DNA of 64,000 nucleotides, from NCBI GenBank assembly GCA_910577735.1, contig CAJTOO010000012.1, positions 62,001 through 126,000 of the forward strand. Direction: 5' to 3'. Numbering within the stretch: position 1 is the first letter of the stretch; every line of letters starts with the position of its first letter. A program made the translations under genes and the position numbers. Positions 23,785 through 33,486 of the stretch are shown one piece after another. The stretch is from an uncultured Lachnospiraceae bacterium. GTDB lineage: Bacteria > Bacillota > Clostridia > Lachnospirales > Lachnospiraceae. The notes beneath the pieces are model-generated. The model saw only the letters and a program-made list of their open reading frames with translations, was not told the origin of the DNA and did no database searches.

Positions 23785-25791
23785 TTAGAAAAACAATCCT
23801 GCCATATGATAACAGGCACAGGCTGTCAGCCAGGCAACCATACACTGCATACACACAATGCCGATGGTCTTTAGCCGAGATCCAATCTCTTGTCTGATGG
23901 TTGCCACTGCCGCCACACAAGGGGTATACAGCAATGTAAAAACTAAGAAGCTCACAGCTGAGAGAGGGGTAAAGATGCTTCCCAGCGTCACATCCAGGTT
24001 AGTCATAGATGACCCTGTCAGAACACCCAAAGTACTGACCACAGCCTCCTTGGCCGTGAATCCGCTGATCAGTGCAGTCGCCGCACGCCAGTCATCAAAG
24101 CCAAGCGGCGCAAAAAGAGGTGCAATCAGCTTGCCAACCATGGCTAACAGGCTGTCCCCGGAATCTGTCACCACATTGAGTCTGCTGTCAAAAGTCTGCA
24201 AAAACCAGATGATCAGTGTGGCAACAAATATTATCGTGAAGGCTCGCTGCACAAAATCCTTCGCCTTATCCCACATCAAAAGAAGCACACTCTTCACAGA
24301 AGGAAACCTGTAATTGGGAAGCTCCATCATAAAGGGCATGGGCTTTCCATGAAATACTGTCCGTTTGAGAAGCAGGGCACAGACAAGTCCCACCAGAATA
24401 CCGAGCCCGTAAAGCCCCATCATGACAAGCGCCGCATATTGCCTGAAAAAGGCCGCCGCAAACAAGGCATAAATGGGAATTTTAGCCGAACAGCTGATAA
24501 AGGGAATCAACAAAATGGTCATCTTCTTATCCCGTTCTGAGGAAAGCGTCCTCGTGGACATGACCGCCGGCACACTGCACCCGAAACCGATGAGCATGGA
24601 TACGAAACTCTTGCCTGACAAGCCAATCTTTCTCAAAGGTCTGTCCATCACAAAAGCAATCCGGGCCATATACCCTGAATCCTCCAGAATCGAGAGAAAG
24701 AAAAACAAGACCACAATCACCGGCAGAAAACTCAGAACACTGCCAACTCCTGTAAAAATCCCGTCAATCACCAGACTCTCCACCACCGGATTGATTCCAT
24801 AGTTTACAAGGGCCCTCTCTACAATACCGGAAAGTGCATCAATCCCCATACTCATCAGATCGCTGAGCACTGCCCCAATCACACCGAACGTCATGAAGAA
24901 TACCACGACCATGATGAGGATAAATACTGGTATGGCAAGATATTTATGGGTGAGGATGCTGTCTATCTTAAGACTCCTGATATGTTCCCTGCTCTCCTTA
25001 CATTTGATGACTGCCTGTGCACATACCCGCTCGATAAATTCGTAGCGCATATCCGCCAACGCTGCATTGCGGTCCATCTGGCTGTCCTGCTCCATCTCCA
25101 CAATACTGTGCTCCATCAGGTCCAGCTCATTTTCAGAAAGCGCCAGTCTTTCTATGATGTCCTGGTCTCCTTCCACAATCTTGGTGGCTGCAAACCGGGG
25201 CGACATGCCAATCCGCTCCGCATGATCCTCCACCTGATGGCTGACTGCATGGATACAGCGGTGTACCGGGCCTTTCTCACAAAAATCCGTCACCTTGGGA
25301 TAAATACGCTTAGATGATACTTCTTTGATGGCGCCAATCAGGTCTTCCACGCCCTCGTTTTTGACCGCGCTGATGGCAACTACCGGAATACCAAGCGCCT
25401 CTTCCATCCTGGCGATATCAATGGTACCGCCGTTTCCCCGCACTTCATCCATCATGTTGAGAGCTAACACCATAGGGATATGCAGTTCCAACAGCTGCAG
25501 GGTAAGATACAGATTTCGTTCAATATTTGTGGCATCCACAATATTAATGATTCCGTCCGGTTTCTCCTGCAAAATGAAACTGCGGGTCACAATCTCCTCA
25601 TTGGTATAAGGTCTGATAGAATAAATACCGGGCAAATCCACCACCGCATTGCCCTTCTCGCCCCGGATTTCTCCCATCTTAGAGTCCACTGTCACACCCG
25701 GAAAATTCCCCACATGCTGATTAGACCCGGTGAGCTGATTAAATAACGTGGTCTTGCCACAGTTCTGGTTTCCTGCCAGCGCATATATCAT
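23785..25791 (-). CDS. feoB: Ferrous iron transporter FeoB
   Basis: GTP-dependent Fe2+ importer of the cytoplasmic membrane. An N-terminal G domain has G1 GNQNCGKT (7-14), switch I NFPGVTVD, G3 DLPGIYS and G4 NMMD. A helical GDI region follows, then a membrane domain with two Gate blocks (including GFGCSVPAVMSTR and FISCSAKIPIYALF). At 668 residues it is full length. The start codon overlaps the feoA stop as ATGA, so the two are translationally coupled. Confidence 0.97.
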   Translation of the reverse strand: MIYALAGNQNCGKTTLFNQLTGSNQHVGNFPGVTVDSKMGEIRGEKGNAVVDLPGIYSIRPYTNEEIVTRSFILQEKPDGIINIVDATNIERNLYLTLQLLELHIPMVLALNMMDEVRGNGGTIDIARMEEALGIPVVAISAVKNEGVEDLIGAIKEVSSKRIYPKVTDFCEKGPVHRCIHAVSHQVEDHAERIGMSPRFAATKIVEGDQDIIERLALSENELDLMEHSIVEMEQDSQMDRNAALADMRYEFIERVCAQAVIKCKESREHIRSLKIDSILTHKYLAIPVFILIMVVVFFMTFGVIGAVLSDLMSMGIDALSGIVERALVNYGINPVVESLVIDGIFTGVGSVLSFLPVIVVLFFFLSILEDSGYMARIAFVMDRPLRKIGLSGKSFVSMLIGFGCSVPAVMSTRTLSSERDKKMTILLIPFISCSAKIPIYALFAAAFFRQYAALVMMGLYGLGILVGLVCALLLKRTVFHGKPMPFMMELPNYRFPSVKSVLLLMWDKAKDFVQRAFTIIFVATLIIWFLQTFDSRLNVVTDSGDSLLAMVGKLIAPLFAPLGFDDWRAATALISGFTAKEAVVSTLGVLTGSSMTNLDVTLGSIFTPLSAVSFLVFTLLYTPCVAAVATIRQEIGSRLKTIGIVCMQCMVAWLTACACYHMAGLFF

Positions 25792-26036
25792 GGCTCAATC
25801 ATCCTTCTTCCGTCTGTTTCTGCTACTTCTATCTTTCCTGCATCCTCTTTGCGGATTGTCAATTCATACCCCCGCAAGTGGATTTCAATGGGATCTCCCA
25901 TGGGCGCCACCTTCTGTACCCTGACGATTGTCCTGGGAATCAATCCCATGTCCAAAAGCCTGCAGCGAAGTTCACCCTCACCGCCCACCTTTATGATCTT
26001 CACTTCTTTGCCGATTGCTATCTGATCTAATGTCAT
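25788..26036 (-). CDS. feoA: Ferrous iron transport protein FeoA
   Basis: A small SH3-like cytosolic partner of FeoB, 82 residues when begun at MTLDQIAIGKEV, the usual FeoA start. The central RCRLLDMGLIPRTIV and the closing RGYELTIRKEDAGKIEV are typical. No strong Shine-Dalgarno precedes this ATG; instead it overlaps the stop of a possible short reading frame as ATGA, so coupling may drive it. The frame is open further upstream to a GTG at 26090 without RBS. Confidence 0.93.
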   Translation of the reverse strand: MTLDQIAIGKEVKIIKVGGEGELRCRLLDMGLIPRTIVRVQKVAPMGDPIEIHLRGYELTIRKEDAGKIEVAETDGRRMIEP

Positions 26037-26161
26037 ACTCTTACATTCCCCGTTATCTGCCTGCAGCATTTTCCCGTCAATTCCCGCCACTCATCTGCCT
26101 GATACGCCTTTTCATCCAACAGGCGTTTCTCTGCACCGCTTTCTTCAATCCACATATACAT
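26033..26161 (-). CDS. Possible 42-codon leader ORF before feoA
   Basis: An open frame MYMWIEESGAEKRLLDEK... begins inside the 3' end of the epimerase gene and stops in an ATGA overlap with the feoA start. It fills the 108-bp gap between those genes. There is only a weak AGG before it, and two Cys near its end (GKCCRQ). It may be a real small protein, or simply a device that brings ribosomes to feoA. No family recognised. Confidence 0.3.
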   Translation of the reverse strand: MYMWIEESGAEKRLLDEKAYQADEWRELTGKCCRQITGNVRV

Positions 26162-27056
26162 GTTTAAAAGCCTGATAGGTGCGCCGCATACCTTCTTCAA
26201 AATCAGTATACACCAGCTCCAACTGGGTTTTGCCTTTCTCATTGTCACACAGTTGCGTCTCTGCCTTCACTGCCGGAAAGGGTACCGGCACACCCTGGTT
26301 CACAGCTTCTGCTACGGTGAGCGGCACCTGCGTAAGATTTGTCAACACTTCCGGATCGGCCACTTTCTGCAGCACATGAAAAAAGCTGTCATAAGTAACC
26401 GTCTGATCCTGGCACAGATTATAAGCCTGACCATAAGCCTTTTCATTTCCCAGGCATTTCAGGACTGCCTGTGCCGCATCCTTCACATAGACAAACTGAA
26501 ATACGCCGTCCGCATCCATAAATTTCGGCAGGGCATGGTTTACCAGAAGCATCTGGATATAGACCGACTCCCTGGGCGCATAATTGTAAGGACCATAAAG
26601 GATTGCCGGACGAAGCACTGTATAGGGAATCCCCCGCTCACTGCACACTTCTCTTATCTCCTCTTCCAAAGCCGTCTTACCTGCAATATAGGCGCCTGCC
26701 TCACCCGGAATCTGTCTATGCTCCAAGGGCGCTTCCTCTGTCTTGACCAGGCCCGTTCCTCTCTCGTAGACATCCACCGTGCTGATCAGAATATACTGCC
26801 CGATTTTGCCAGACAGACATTCTACCATACTCCGCACATCCCCCGCTTCATAAGCACAGAAATCTATCACCGCATCATAGTCCCCGCAGGATGAGGCTGC
26901 ACTTTTATCATGCCTGTCACCGGTAATCTGTCTGACTCCAAAATCCGCCATGGAATATGTGCCCCTGTTCCACACGGTAATCTCATGCGCTCCGGCTGCT
27001 TCCATGACAAACACTCTCCCATAAAAATAACTGCCGCCTATGACTAATAATTTCAA
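26145..27056 (-). CDS. NAD-dependent epimerase/dehydratase (extended SDR-like)
   Basis: The Rossmann start MKLLVIGGSYFYGR, the substrate-strand block ILISTVDVYER and the active-site pair YIAGK (Tyr and Lys) place it among extended SDRs of the nucleotide-sugar epimerase/reductase type. The glycine motif is slightly atypical (GGSYFYG). 303 residues is normal. The substrate cannot be read off. The start is TTG at 27056, with GGAG 12 bases upstream; no better ATG exists at the Rossmann strand. It sits 50 bp after the GtrII-like gene and ahead of feoAB on the same strand. Confidence 0.82.
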   Translation of the reverse strand: MKLLVIGGSYFYGRVFVMEAAGAHEITVWNRGTYSMADFGVRQITGDRHDKSAASSCGDYDAVIDFCAYEAGDVRSMVECLSGKIGQYILISTVDVYERGTGLVKTEEAPLEHRQIPGEAGAYIAGKTALEEEIREVCSERGIPYTVLRPAILYGPYNYAPRESVYIQMLLVNHALPKFMDADGVFQFVYVKDAAQAVLKCLGNEKAYGQAYNLCQDQTVTYDSFFHVLQKVADPEVLTNLTQVPLTVAEAVNQGVPVPFPAVKAETQLCDNEKGKTQLELVYTDFEEGMRRTYQAFKHVYVD

Positions 27057-27105
27057 TTACAAACCCAACTCCTTTCACTGCGCATGCATCCTAATCTGCA
27101 GCCTG

Positions 27106-28677
27106 TCACTCCAGTTTTATCACTACGATATCATCCACCATCTTTACATATCCCTTCCGAGGGTAGGACGGCATCAGGGCAATCTCCTGTTTCTCCTGAA
27201 TACTGCCATCCCAAATAACTTTCACGTCCTGAAGCATCACATTGTCAAAATATGCCTGATACGTACCCTCATAGGTAATCGCACAAGATTTATTACACCC
27301 GGATATCCCCTTTAACGGCTCCGTTCCCGGCACCTCCCGTAAGACATTCGACACCTGCCCGATAAAGGTAACCCCGGTCTTTCCCGGTACATAGCCCTCT
27401 ACCTGATGAACCTGTGCCATAATTTCTGTCATCAGCGCCAGCGTCGCCTTGCTCTCTGTCTCTTTCTTTACATAGACTGCGTTATTTGTCTGTACATCTG
27501 CAAACACAAGAAAGGAGAGCACAACCAGGATCAGACTGTATATTTTTCCGGATGACTTTCCCTGCGCCGTCCACTTCCATAAAAGCAACGGCATCAGATA
27601 TAAAAGCCAGATTGCATATACCATCAGGTCATGGACGCTGGGGTTCAAAAGCCGCATCATATTGGCTGCAAACGGGAGCGCTGCCACCAGCCCAGACATC
27701 AACAGCCACCCCACTGCACGCATGGCGTGGCATTGCTTTACCAGCCGGACTGCAAGATAACAACAGACACAAAACAGTATGCCATTGGCAGCCCAGATAA
27801 TCGGATACGGATAGATATTCTCATCCTTCGACATAAAATGTGTCATGCCCTCTTTGAGACAATATAACAGTCTCATCCGCACAGGCTCCTTATTATCCCA
27901 TAGATTTGTCATGCTGTCATAATAGCCTTCTGCCAAAGTGGTCTGCGTCAACTTACAAACCACTTTCGTAAAGGGATAATAGATCACTCCCCCTGCCGTT
28001 ATCATACCGATACCCGCCAGGCCATCCCGAAACACCTTGGAGGCATTGCCATGTTCAACAAGATTCTGGAGTGAAAGCAGTATGATCAACACTACTGTTA
28101 CTGCAATGTAACACTGGTATATGGCCATCGAAACAAAGACAGCAAGCGCTCCGAGCACAAGCATCTTTGGCGTATGCCGCACCGTATAGACATACCAAAA
28201 ATACCCCCCTCCCGACGCCAAAAGCAAAGCCAACATATCTGCCGCCAGCCAGGGTGTATAGGACGCAAAAATAGCGGTAACTGATATATTGACTGTCATG
28301 ATGCCTGCAATCAGGAAAATTTCCATCCGCCCGGATATATGAAATAATTTACATACTAAAAATACAGCCAGACCAAGCCAGCAAAAGGCCAGTAAACCAA
28401 TACTCCATGGCATCAGCAGGCCGGAAGCTGTCATCTCCCTGTATAATGGCTCCAATACCCTGCCAAGGCCAATCTGATGCTGATGTGCCAAGGTACTGTC
28501 ATAGAAATCAAACAGGGAATCATGACAAATATTAAGATTCAGAATGCCAAAGCCATGTGCACATAATCCTAACAGAAAAGTATATGTCAGACTTCTTTGT
28601 AAAAGAGCCTTATCAGCATCCTGAAATCCCAATTTATAACCTATGTTCTGCCAAGTTCCCATAACCTGATTGCCCAT
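27106..28677 (-). CDS. Glucosyltransferase GtrII-like membrane protein
   Basis: A 523-residue protein with about 10-12 membrane helices. The first periplasmic-type loop has ICHDSLFDFYDSTLAHQHQIGLGRVLEPLY, a pattern with the acidic and Arg residues of the Glucos_trans_II (GtrII) family. The C-terminal about 110 residues look like a soluble extracellular domain. GtrII proteins move glucose from an undecaprenyl carrier to surface polymers. The ATG at 28677 has GGAG ten bases upstream. It is the second GT-C-type protein of this minus-strand block. The exact sugar and acceptor are unknown. Confidence 0.75.
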   Translation of the reverse strand: MGNQVMGTWQNIGYKLGFQDADKALLQRSLTYTFLLGLCAHGFGILNLNICHDSLFDFYDSTLAHQHQIGLGRVLEPLYREMTASGLLMPWSIGLLAFCWLGLAVFLVCKLFHISGRMEIFLIAGIMTVNISVTAIFASYTPWLAADMLALLLASGGGYFWYVYTVRHTPKMLVLGALAVFVSMAIYQCYIAVTVVLIILLSLQNLVEHGNASKVFRDGLAGIGMITAGGVIYYPFTKVVCKLTQTTLAEGYYDSMTNLWDNKEPVRMRLLYCLKEGMTHFMSKDENIYPYPIIWAANGILFCVCCYLAVRLVKQCHAMRAVGWLLMSGLVAALPFAANMMRLLNPSVHDLMVYAIWLLYLMPLLLWKWTAQGKSSGKIYSLILVVLSFLVFADVQTNNAVYVKKETESKATLALMTEIMAQVHQVEGYVPGKTGVTFIGQVSNVLREVPGTEPLKGISGCNKSCAITYEGTYQAYFDNVMLQDVKVIWDGSIQEKQEIALMPSYPRKGYVKMVDDIVVIKLE

Positions 28678-28776
28678 AACGATGCTCTCCTTACTTAACA
28701 CTTATGATACCAAAATGATGCTGTCGTCCCACACAGCTTCACCAAAACAGCATACTGGCCCTGCATCAGTCACGCC

Positions 28777-29610
28777 TTACAAAAAGGGATTAAAAAACCG
28801 ACTTCCATCCCAGAATGTCACAACCAGATCCACCACCAGAATGACCAGTGCAAATCCAATGACAAGCCAGTCATTTCTCTTAAGCCTGCGCTGCACATAC
28901 CAGGTACGCTTCTTTTCCTTGCCAAAGCCTCTTAACTCCATGGCATTGCTGACTGTCTCGATCCGGTTTAAACTGGACATCACCAAGGGCAGAAGGATAG
29001 CCACGGAATTTTTCAGTCTGGTAAAGAACTTATCTTTGCTGGACAGATCAATTCCCCTGGCCTGCTGTGCCTGACTGATGTTCTGATATTCTCTCTGTAC
29101 ATCCGGTATGTATCGAAGGGCCAGACTCACCGCATATCCTGCCCGGTAACTTACCCCTATCCTTGCCAGAGAAGCCGCAAATTCACTGGGATCCGTGCAG
29201 GCAATAAAGAGAAGCGCCACCGGCACCACACAGACGACTTTCATCGTCATATTCAGATGATAGAACAGCTGCTGTGCGGTAACCGTATAAGGTCCTGCAA
29301 TTGTCAGCAGCACATTCCTGCTTCCATAGATTTCCACCCCGTACTCCGGTGCAAAGAGATATACAAACAGATTATTGAGCACCAGAAAAACTGCCGCCAG
29401 ACCCAATACCACACTGATGTCCCGCACCCTGACTTTACTGGCCTTGAAAATCAGCACACTGATCAATAACATGCCCACCAGTATCCTTGTGTCATAAGTG
29501 ACCATGGACGCCACACTCCAGGTGATAAAGTAAATCAGTTTAGTAGTCCCTGTCAGTTCATGCACCGGACTTTTTCGTTTGATGTAACTTAAAATAGCAG
29601 CCTTTGCCAT
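28777..29610 (-). CDS. ecfT: ECF transporter transmembrane component EcfT
   Basis: The membrane coupling subunit of an energy-coupling-factor importer. Six or so hydrophobic segments are interrupted by the two cytosolic coupling helices, with the ARG-type motifs QQARGIDL (about residue 190) and MELRGFG (about 234) that engage the ATPases. GGAGG five bases before ATG 29610. It is the third gene of the S - A/A - T set and lies 54 bp after the ATPase gene. Confidence 0.92.
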   Translation of the reverse strand: MAKAAILSYIKRKSPVHELTGTTKLIYFITWSVASMVTYDTRILVGMLLISVLIFKASKVRVRDISVVLGLAAVFLVLNNLFVYLFAPEYGVEIYGSRNVLLTIAGPYTVTAQQLFYHLNMTMKVVCVVPVALLFIACTDPSEFAASLARIGVSYRAGYAVSLALRYIPDVQREYQNISQAQQARGIDLSSKDKFFTRLKNSVAILLPLVMSSLNRIETVSNAMELRGFGKEKKRTWYVQRRLKRNDWLVIGFALVILVVDLVVTFWDGSRFFNPFL

Positions 29611-29664
29611 CTTATCCTCCGCCTTTTCCTCTATCTTGTTAAGGAAATCCTTCCGGGTATCTTC

Positions 29665-31383
29665 CTAGCTCTCCGGATGTTCTTTCTCATTCTCATATCT
29701 GATGAAATGTTCTGTAAAACGTTGTGGATCATCTATTCCGCATTTCATGCTGAGTGTGTACAGACTGGTCTCTTTCAGATTGGCTCTCTTCACCAGTTCC
29801 GGATCATTGAGCACGTGTGCCGCCGTGGTATCCGCCAGCAGTTCTCCCTCGCTGAACACAATAGCCCTGGGAGTATACTCCAACATCAAATGCATGTCAT
29901 GGGTAATCATGACAATAGTAAAGCCCTGCTCGTTTAATTGCTTGAGAAATTCCATAATCTCTGTATAGTGATGATAATCCTGGCCTGCTGTAGGCTCGTC
30001 TAAGATAATCATCTGGGGCCGCTGTACCAGGATTCCGGCAATCGTCACACGTTTCTTCTGTCCAAATGAAAGGGCTGACACCGGCCATTTGCGGAAAGGA
30101 TACAGACCGCAGATTTTCAGAGTCTCCTCTACCCGCTCTTTTCGCTCTTCCGCTGTCATATCACTGGAAAGAAGGGCCATCTCCACCTCATCCCAGATCA
30201 TTGGCTTGGAAATCATCTGGTTGGGATTTTGCATCACATAACCAATCCTCTGTGCCCGCTCCTTAATCGTATCATCTGAAATATCCCTTCCCGCCAGACA
30301 GATCCTGCCGGAAGTAGGTTTCTCAAACCCACAGATCAGTTTGGCCAGGGTACTTTTACCAGCGCCATTTCGCCCTACAATACTGACCATCTCTCCCTGA
30401 TTGATGGTAAAATTCACATCCCGCAGGTTCCTGACCTCCGGTGTATATCCAAAGCTTACCTGCTCCACTCTCAGAAGCTCGGTTGCTTCCTTCTTCCCTT
30501 CCTGCTCCCTGGCAGTGCTGCGATACCAATCCTGTACCATCTTAACCTGTTTGTCCGACAGCTGTATGCTGTTCACATGCTGCGGTTCCAACTCCTCTGT
30601 TATGGGAATCCCTGCATAACGCAGCGCTGTCAGATACAAAGGCTCCCTGATGCCGTGCTCCAACAGGGCGTTCCCTGCCAGAAAGGCTTTGGTGGGCATA
30701 TCTGCCACAATCTTTCCCTCATCCATCAGCACGATCCTATCCACCCTTCTCCACAGCACGTCTTCCAGGCGGTGTTCTATGATGATCACTGCCGCGCCGG
30801 TTCTCTCCTGCACCATGTCAATCAATTCTATGGTAGTCCTGCCGGCCGCCGGATCTAAGTTTGCCAGCGGTTCATCAAACAAAAGTACCTTAACCTCATC
30901 CACCATGACACCCGCCAGACTGACCCGCTGTTTCTGTCCGCCGGAAAGTTCATGCGGTGCATACTGCAGATGGTGATCGATATCTACCAGTTTCGCCACT
31001 TCGTCCACGATTCTTTTCATCTCTTCCTGGACAACACAACTGTTTTCCAGGGCAAAGGCAATATCCTCTCCCACCGTAAGCCCGATGAACTGCCCGTCCG
31101 TGTCCTGAAGCACCGTGCCCACAGTATGACTCAATTCAAAAATACTGCTTTTGCCGGGCTCTTTGCCGCCCACTGTAAGTTTTCCCGTGCTTTCCCCCGG
31201 ATAAGCAAAAGGAATCAGTCCGTTAATGCAACTTCCAATGGTGCTTTTACCGCTTCCCGAAGCGCCTGCAATCAACACTTTTTCTCCGGGATAAATCTCC
31301 AGATTGATATGATGCAGGGTAGGTTCTGCCTGCGCCGTATATTGAAATCCATAATCCTGAAAAGAAATGATGGGCTCTGCCAT
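29665..31383 (-). CDS. ECF transporter ATPase, two fused ABC domains
   Basis: EcfA and EcfA' fused in one 572-residue polypeptide, as in the YkoD group. Domain 1: Walker A GASGSGKST (about 40), signature LSGGQKQR, Walker B VLLFDEP. Domain 2: Walker A GRNGAGKST (about 335), signature LSFGQKKR, Walker B MIILDEP. Both look catalytically competent. It powers uptake with the UPF0397 S component and EcfT. The start is supported by AAAGGAG. An intrinsic terminator lies between this gene and the S-component gene upstream. Confidence 0.93.
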   Translation of the reverse strand: MAEPIISFQDYGFQYTAQAEPTLHHINLEIYPGEKVLIAGASGSGKSTIGSCINGLIPFAYPGESTGKLTVGGKEPGKSSIFELSHTVGTVLQDTDGQFIGLTVGEDIAFALENSCVVQEEMKRIVDEVAKLVDIDHHLQYAPHELSGGQKQRVSLAGVMVDEVKVLLFDEPLANLDPAAGRTTIELIDMVQERTGAAVIIIEHRLEDVLWRRVDRIVLMDEGKIVADMPTKAFLAGNALLEHGIREPLYLTALRYAGIPITEELEPQHVNSIQLSDKQVKMVQDWYRSTAREQEGKKEATELLRVEQVSFGYTPEVRNLRDVNFTINQGEMVSIVGRNGAGKSTLAKLICGFEKPTSGRICLAGRDISDDTIKERAQRIGYVMQNPNQMISKPMIWDEVEMALLSSDMTAEERKERVEETLKICGLYPFRKWPVSALSFGQKKRVTIAGILVQRPQMIILDEPTAGQDYHHYTEIMEFLKQLNEQGFTIVMITHDMHLMLEYTPRAIVFSEGELLADTTAAHVLNDPELVKRANLKETSLYTLSMKCGIDDPQRFTEHFIRYENEKEHPES

Positions 31384-31397
31384 GATTGTTCTCCTTT

Positions 31398-31445
31398 AAA
31401 AAAAGATAAGCAGATTCAGAAAGCCTCCCGCCTCCCGAATCTGCT
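31398..31445 (-). terminator. Internal terminator between S-component and ATPase genes
   Basis: On the minus strand AGCAGATTC, a 19-nt loop and GAATCTGCT form a 9-bp stem followed by TATCTTTTTTT. It sits just after the S-component stop and before the RBS of the ATPase gene, so it would let only part of the transcripts continue. Confidence 0.75.
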
Positions 31446-31457
31446 CACCATTTCTGC

Positions 31458-32000
31458 TTAATCTTCCTTCGTTAAAGATCCTCTCTTCACCACAGTCTTG
31501 GCATAGCCGAGAAGTAACAGAGTACCTACAACACCGGTGGTAATGATGTTTGACACAGATGCCATCAGTCCCTGTGCAAACAACTTTTCAACAGGCTCCG
31601 CATAAATCAGGATATCCAGAACGGGCGCCACCAGTCCCCATGCCAGAACATGGGCAACTGCCTGTGCAACATTGAAGAAGATAATCTCTTTCTTCCCAAC
31701 GCCTTCTTCCACGTGCAGCTTCATCGTCACAAAGCCCACCACAAGACCGAAAAATGCAGAAGCAATAATCCAACTCCACCAGGGTCCGTAACTTGTAGCA
31801 TCAATCAGCGTATGTCCTATAAACCCAATCAAAAGACCGGCAATGGGTCCAAACAATGTGGCAAATACTGACGCCACCGAATACTGTAAACTGATGTTTG
31901 TGTTAGGCACAGGAGACGGAATCGCAATCTTACCTAAAACAAAAAATAATGCTGCACCGATGCCGATGGCAACGACGCTTTTGACAGATAACTTTTTCAT
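31458..32000 (-). CDS. UPF0397 family ECF transporter S component
   Basis: A 180-residue integral membrane protein with 5-6 helices. The N-terminus MKKLSVKSVVAIGIGAALFFVLG and the block FGPIAGLLIGFIGHTLIDA identify the UPF0397 family, the substrate-binding S subunit that normally travels with a fused double ECF ATPase and EcfT, exactly the setting here. The ligand is not established for this family as far as I know; vitamins or precursors are usual for ECF systems. GGGAGG 8 bases before ATG 32000 decides the start. The short leader has no space for a riboswitch. Confidence 0.92.
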   Translation of the reverse strand: MKKLSVKSVVAIGIGAALFFVLGKIAIPSPVPNTNISLQYSVASVFATLFGPIAGLLIGFIGHTLIDATSYGPWWSWIIASAFFGLVVGFVTMKLHVEEGVGKKEIIFFNVAQAVAHVLAWGLVAPVLDILIYAEPVEKLFAQGLMASVSNIITTGVVGTLLLLGYAKTVVKRGSLTKED

Positions 32001-32042
32001 TAAAATTTCCTCCCTCATATGTAATATTTTTATACCTTGTCT

Positions 32043-32072
32043 ATTATAGCCTGTTAAATCTTGTCATGTCAA
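32043..32072 (-). promoter_or_regulatory. Consensus sigma-A promoter of the ECF operon
   Basis: Exact TTGACA (32067-32072), 18-bp spacer and exact TATAAT (32043-32048), read on the minus strand, about 42 bp before the S-component start. Confidence 0.92.
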
Positions 32073-32121
32073 CCGACATTGTACGGCGTTATGCATCTGC
32101 ACTGCCACGGTTCACACACGC

Positions 32122-33486
32122 TTAATTCTTAAAGCTGTGAATCGGTGCCGGAATCCGGCCCCCTCTGTTCACAAAGGCTTCGCAGGAAAAAGGATTTACC
32201 GGCATAATAGGCGCATAGCCAAACAATCCGCCAAACTCCACCTTCTCTCCCACACCTTTGCCAATTGCCGGAATGATACGCACCGCCGTGGTCTTCTGGT
32301 TCACCATGCCGATAGCCATCTCATCCGCGATGATACCCGCAATGGTGGTATTCTCCGTATCTCCCGGTATGGCAATCATATCAAGGCCCACAGAGCATAC
32401 ACAAGTCATAGCCTCTAATTTCTCTAATGTCAGCGCGCCTGCCGTCACAGCGTCAATCATACCCTGATCCTCACTGACCGGAATAAAGGCCCCGCTTAAA
32501 CCGCCCACATAGGAAGACGCCATCACACCGCCCTTTTTCACCTGGTCATTTAAAAGCGCCAGCGCCGCCGTGGTACCAGGTGCACCCGCATACTCCAGGC
32601 CGATTTCACACAGAATATCCGCCACGCTGTCCCCAATGGCCGGCGTGGGAGCCAGGGACAGATCCACAATGCCAAAGGGAATCCCCAGCATTCGGGACGC
32701 TTCCTGCGCCACCAGCTGGCCGACTCTGGTCACTTTAAAAGCGGTCTTCTTGATGGTCTCACAGAGCACTTCAAAGTTCTCCCCCCGCACCCTGGAAAGG
32801 GCTGTCTTAACCACTCCCGGCCCGCTGACGCCCACATTGATCACCGCATCGGCCTCTGTCACCCCATGAAAGGCGCCTGCCATAAAAGGATTATCATCCG
32901 GTGCATTGCAAAATACCACCAGTTTCATGCAGTCGGCGCTATCCTTATCCTGACTGATTACCGCTGTCTCCTTGATAATATCTCCCATCAGACGCACCGC
33001 ATCCATATTAATGCCGGTCTTGGTGGAACCAAGGTTCACGGAGCTGCAGACTCTGCCCGTACTATGCAGTGCCTCCGGAATGGACCGGATCAGCAGTTCA
33101 TCCGCCTTGGTCATGCCCTTGGATACCAGCGCTGAATAACCACCGATCAGGTTGACACCCACTGCCTCAGCTGCCCGGTCCATGGTCTTTGCAAGCGTCA
33201 CAAAGTCCTCTTTCGTCCTGCATGCTGCCCCGCCGATCAGTGCCATGGGCGTAACGGAGATTCTCTTATTGACAATCGGAATCCCAAATTCCTTCTCAAT
33301 AGCATCTCCTGTCTTTACAAGGTCTTTGGCCACTGTGGTAATCTTGTGATAGACCTTCTCATTTAAACGGGCAAGGTCCGCATCCATACAGTCTAAAAGG
33401 CTGATTCCCAATGTGATAGTCCGCACATCCAGATTTTCTTTGGCTATCATCTCATTCGTCTCAGCAACCTCAAATAAATTGATCAT
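32122..33486 (-). CDS. PFL family protein, UPF0210 (DUF711)
   Basis: A 454-residue cytosolic protein of the UPF0210 family. Typical blocks are INLFEVAETNEMI at the start, KRISVTPMALIGG, NLIGGYSALVSKG, and many Gly-rich segments. Structural work on relatives shows a PFL-like barrel, but no Gly-radical site is seen here and the biochemical role is unknown. It nearly always follows an ACT-domain UPF0237 protein, as here (64-bp gap), suggesting a shared, perhaps ligand-regulated, function. The ATG at 33486 has GGAG six bases upstream; the earlier ATG at 33498 lacks an RBS. Confidence 0.92.
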   Translation of the reverse strand: MINLFEVAETNEMIAKENLDVRTITLGISLLDCMDADLARLNEKVYHKITTVAKDLVKTGDAIEKEFGIPIVNKRISVTPMALIGGAACRTKEDFVTLAKTMDRAAEAVGVNLIGGYSALVSKGMTKADELLIRSIPEALHSTGRVCSSVNLGSTKTGINMDAVRLMGDIIKETAVISQDKDSADCMKLVVFCNAPDDNPFMAGAFHGVTEADAVINVGVSGPGVVKTALSRVRGENFEVLCETIKKTAFKVTRVGQLVAQEASRMLGIPFGIVDLSLAPTPAIGDSVADILCEIGLEYAGAPGTTAALALLNDQVKKGGVMASSYVGGLSGAFIPVSEDQGMIDAVTAGALTLEKLEAMTCVCSVGLDMIAIPGDTENTTIAGIIADEMAIGMVNQKTTAVRIIPAIGKGVGEKVEFGGLFGYAPIMPVNPFSCEAFVNRGGRIPAPIHSFKN

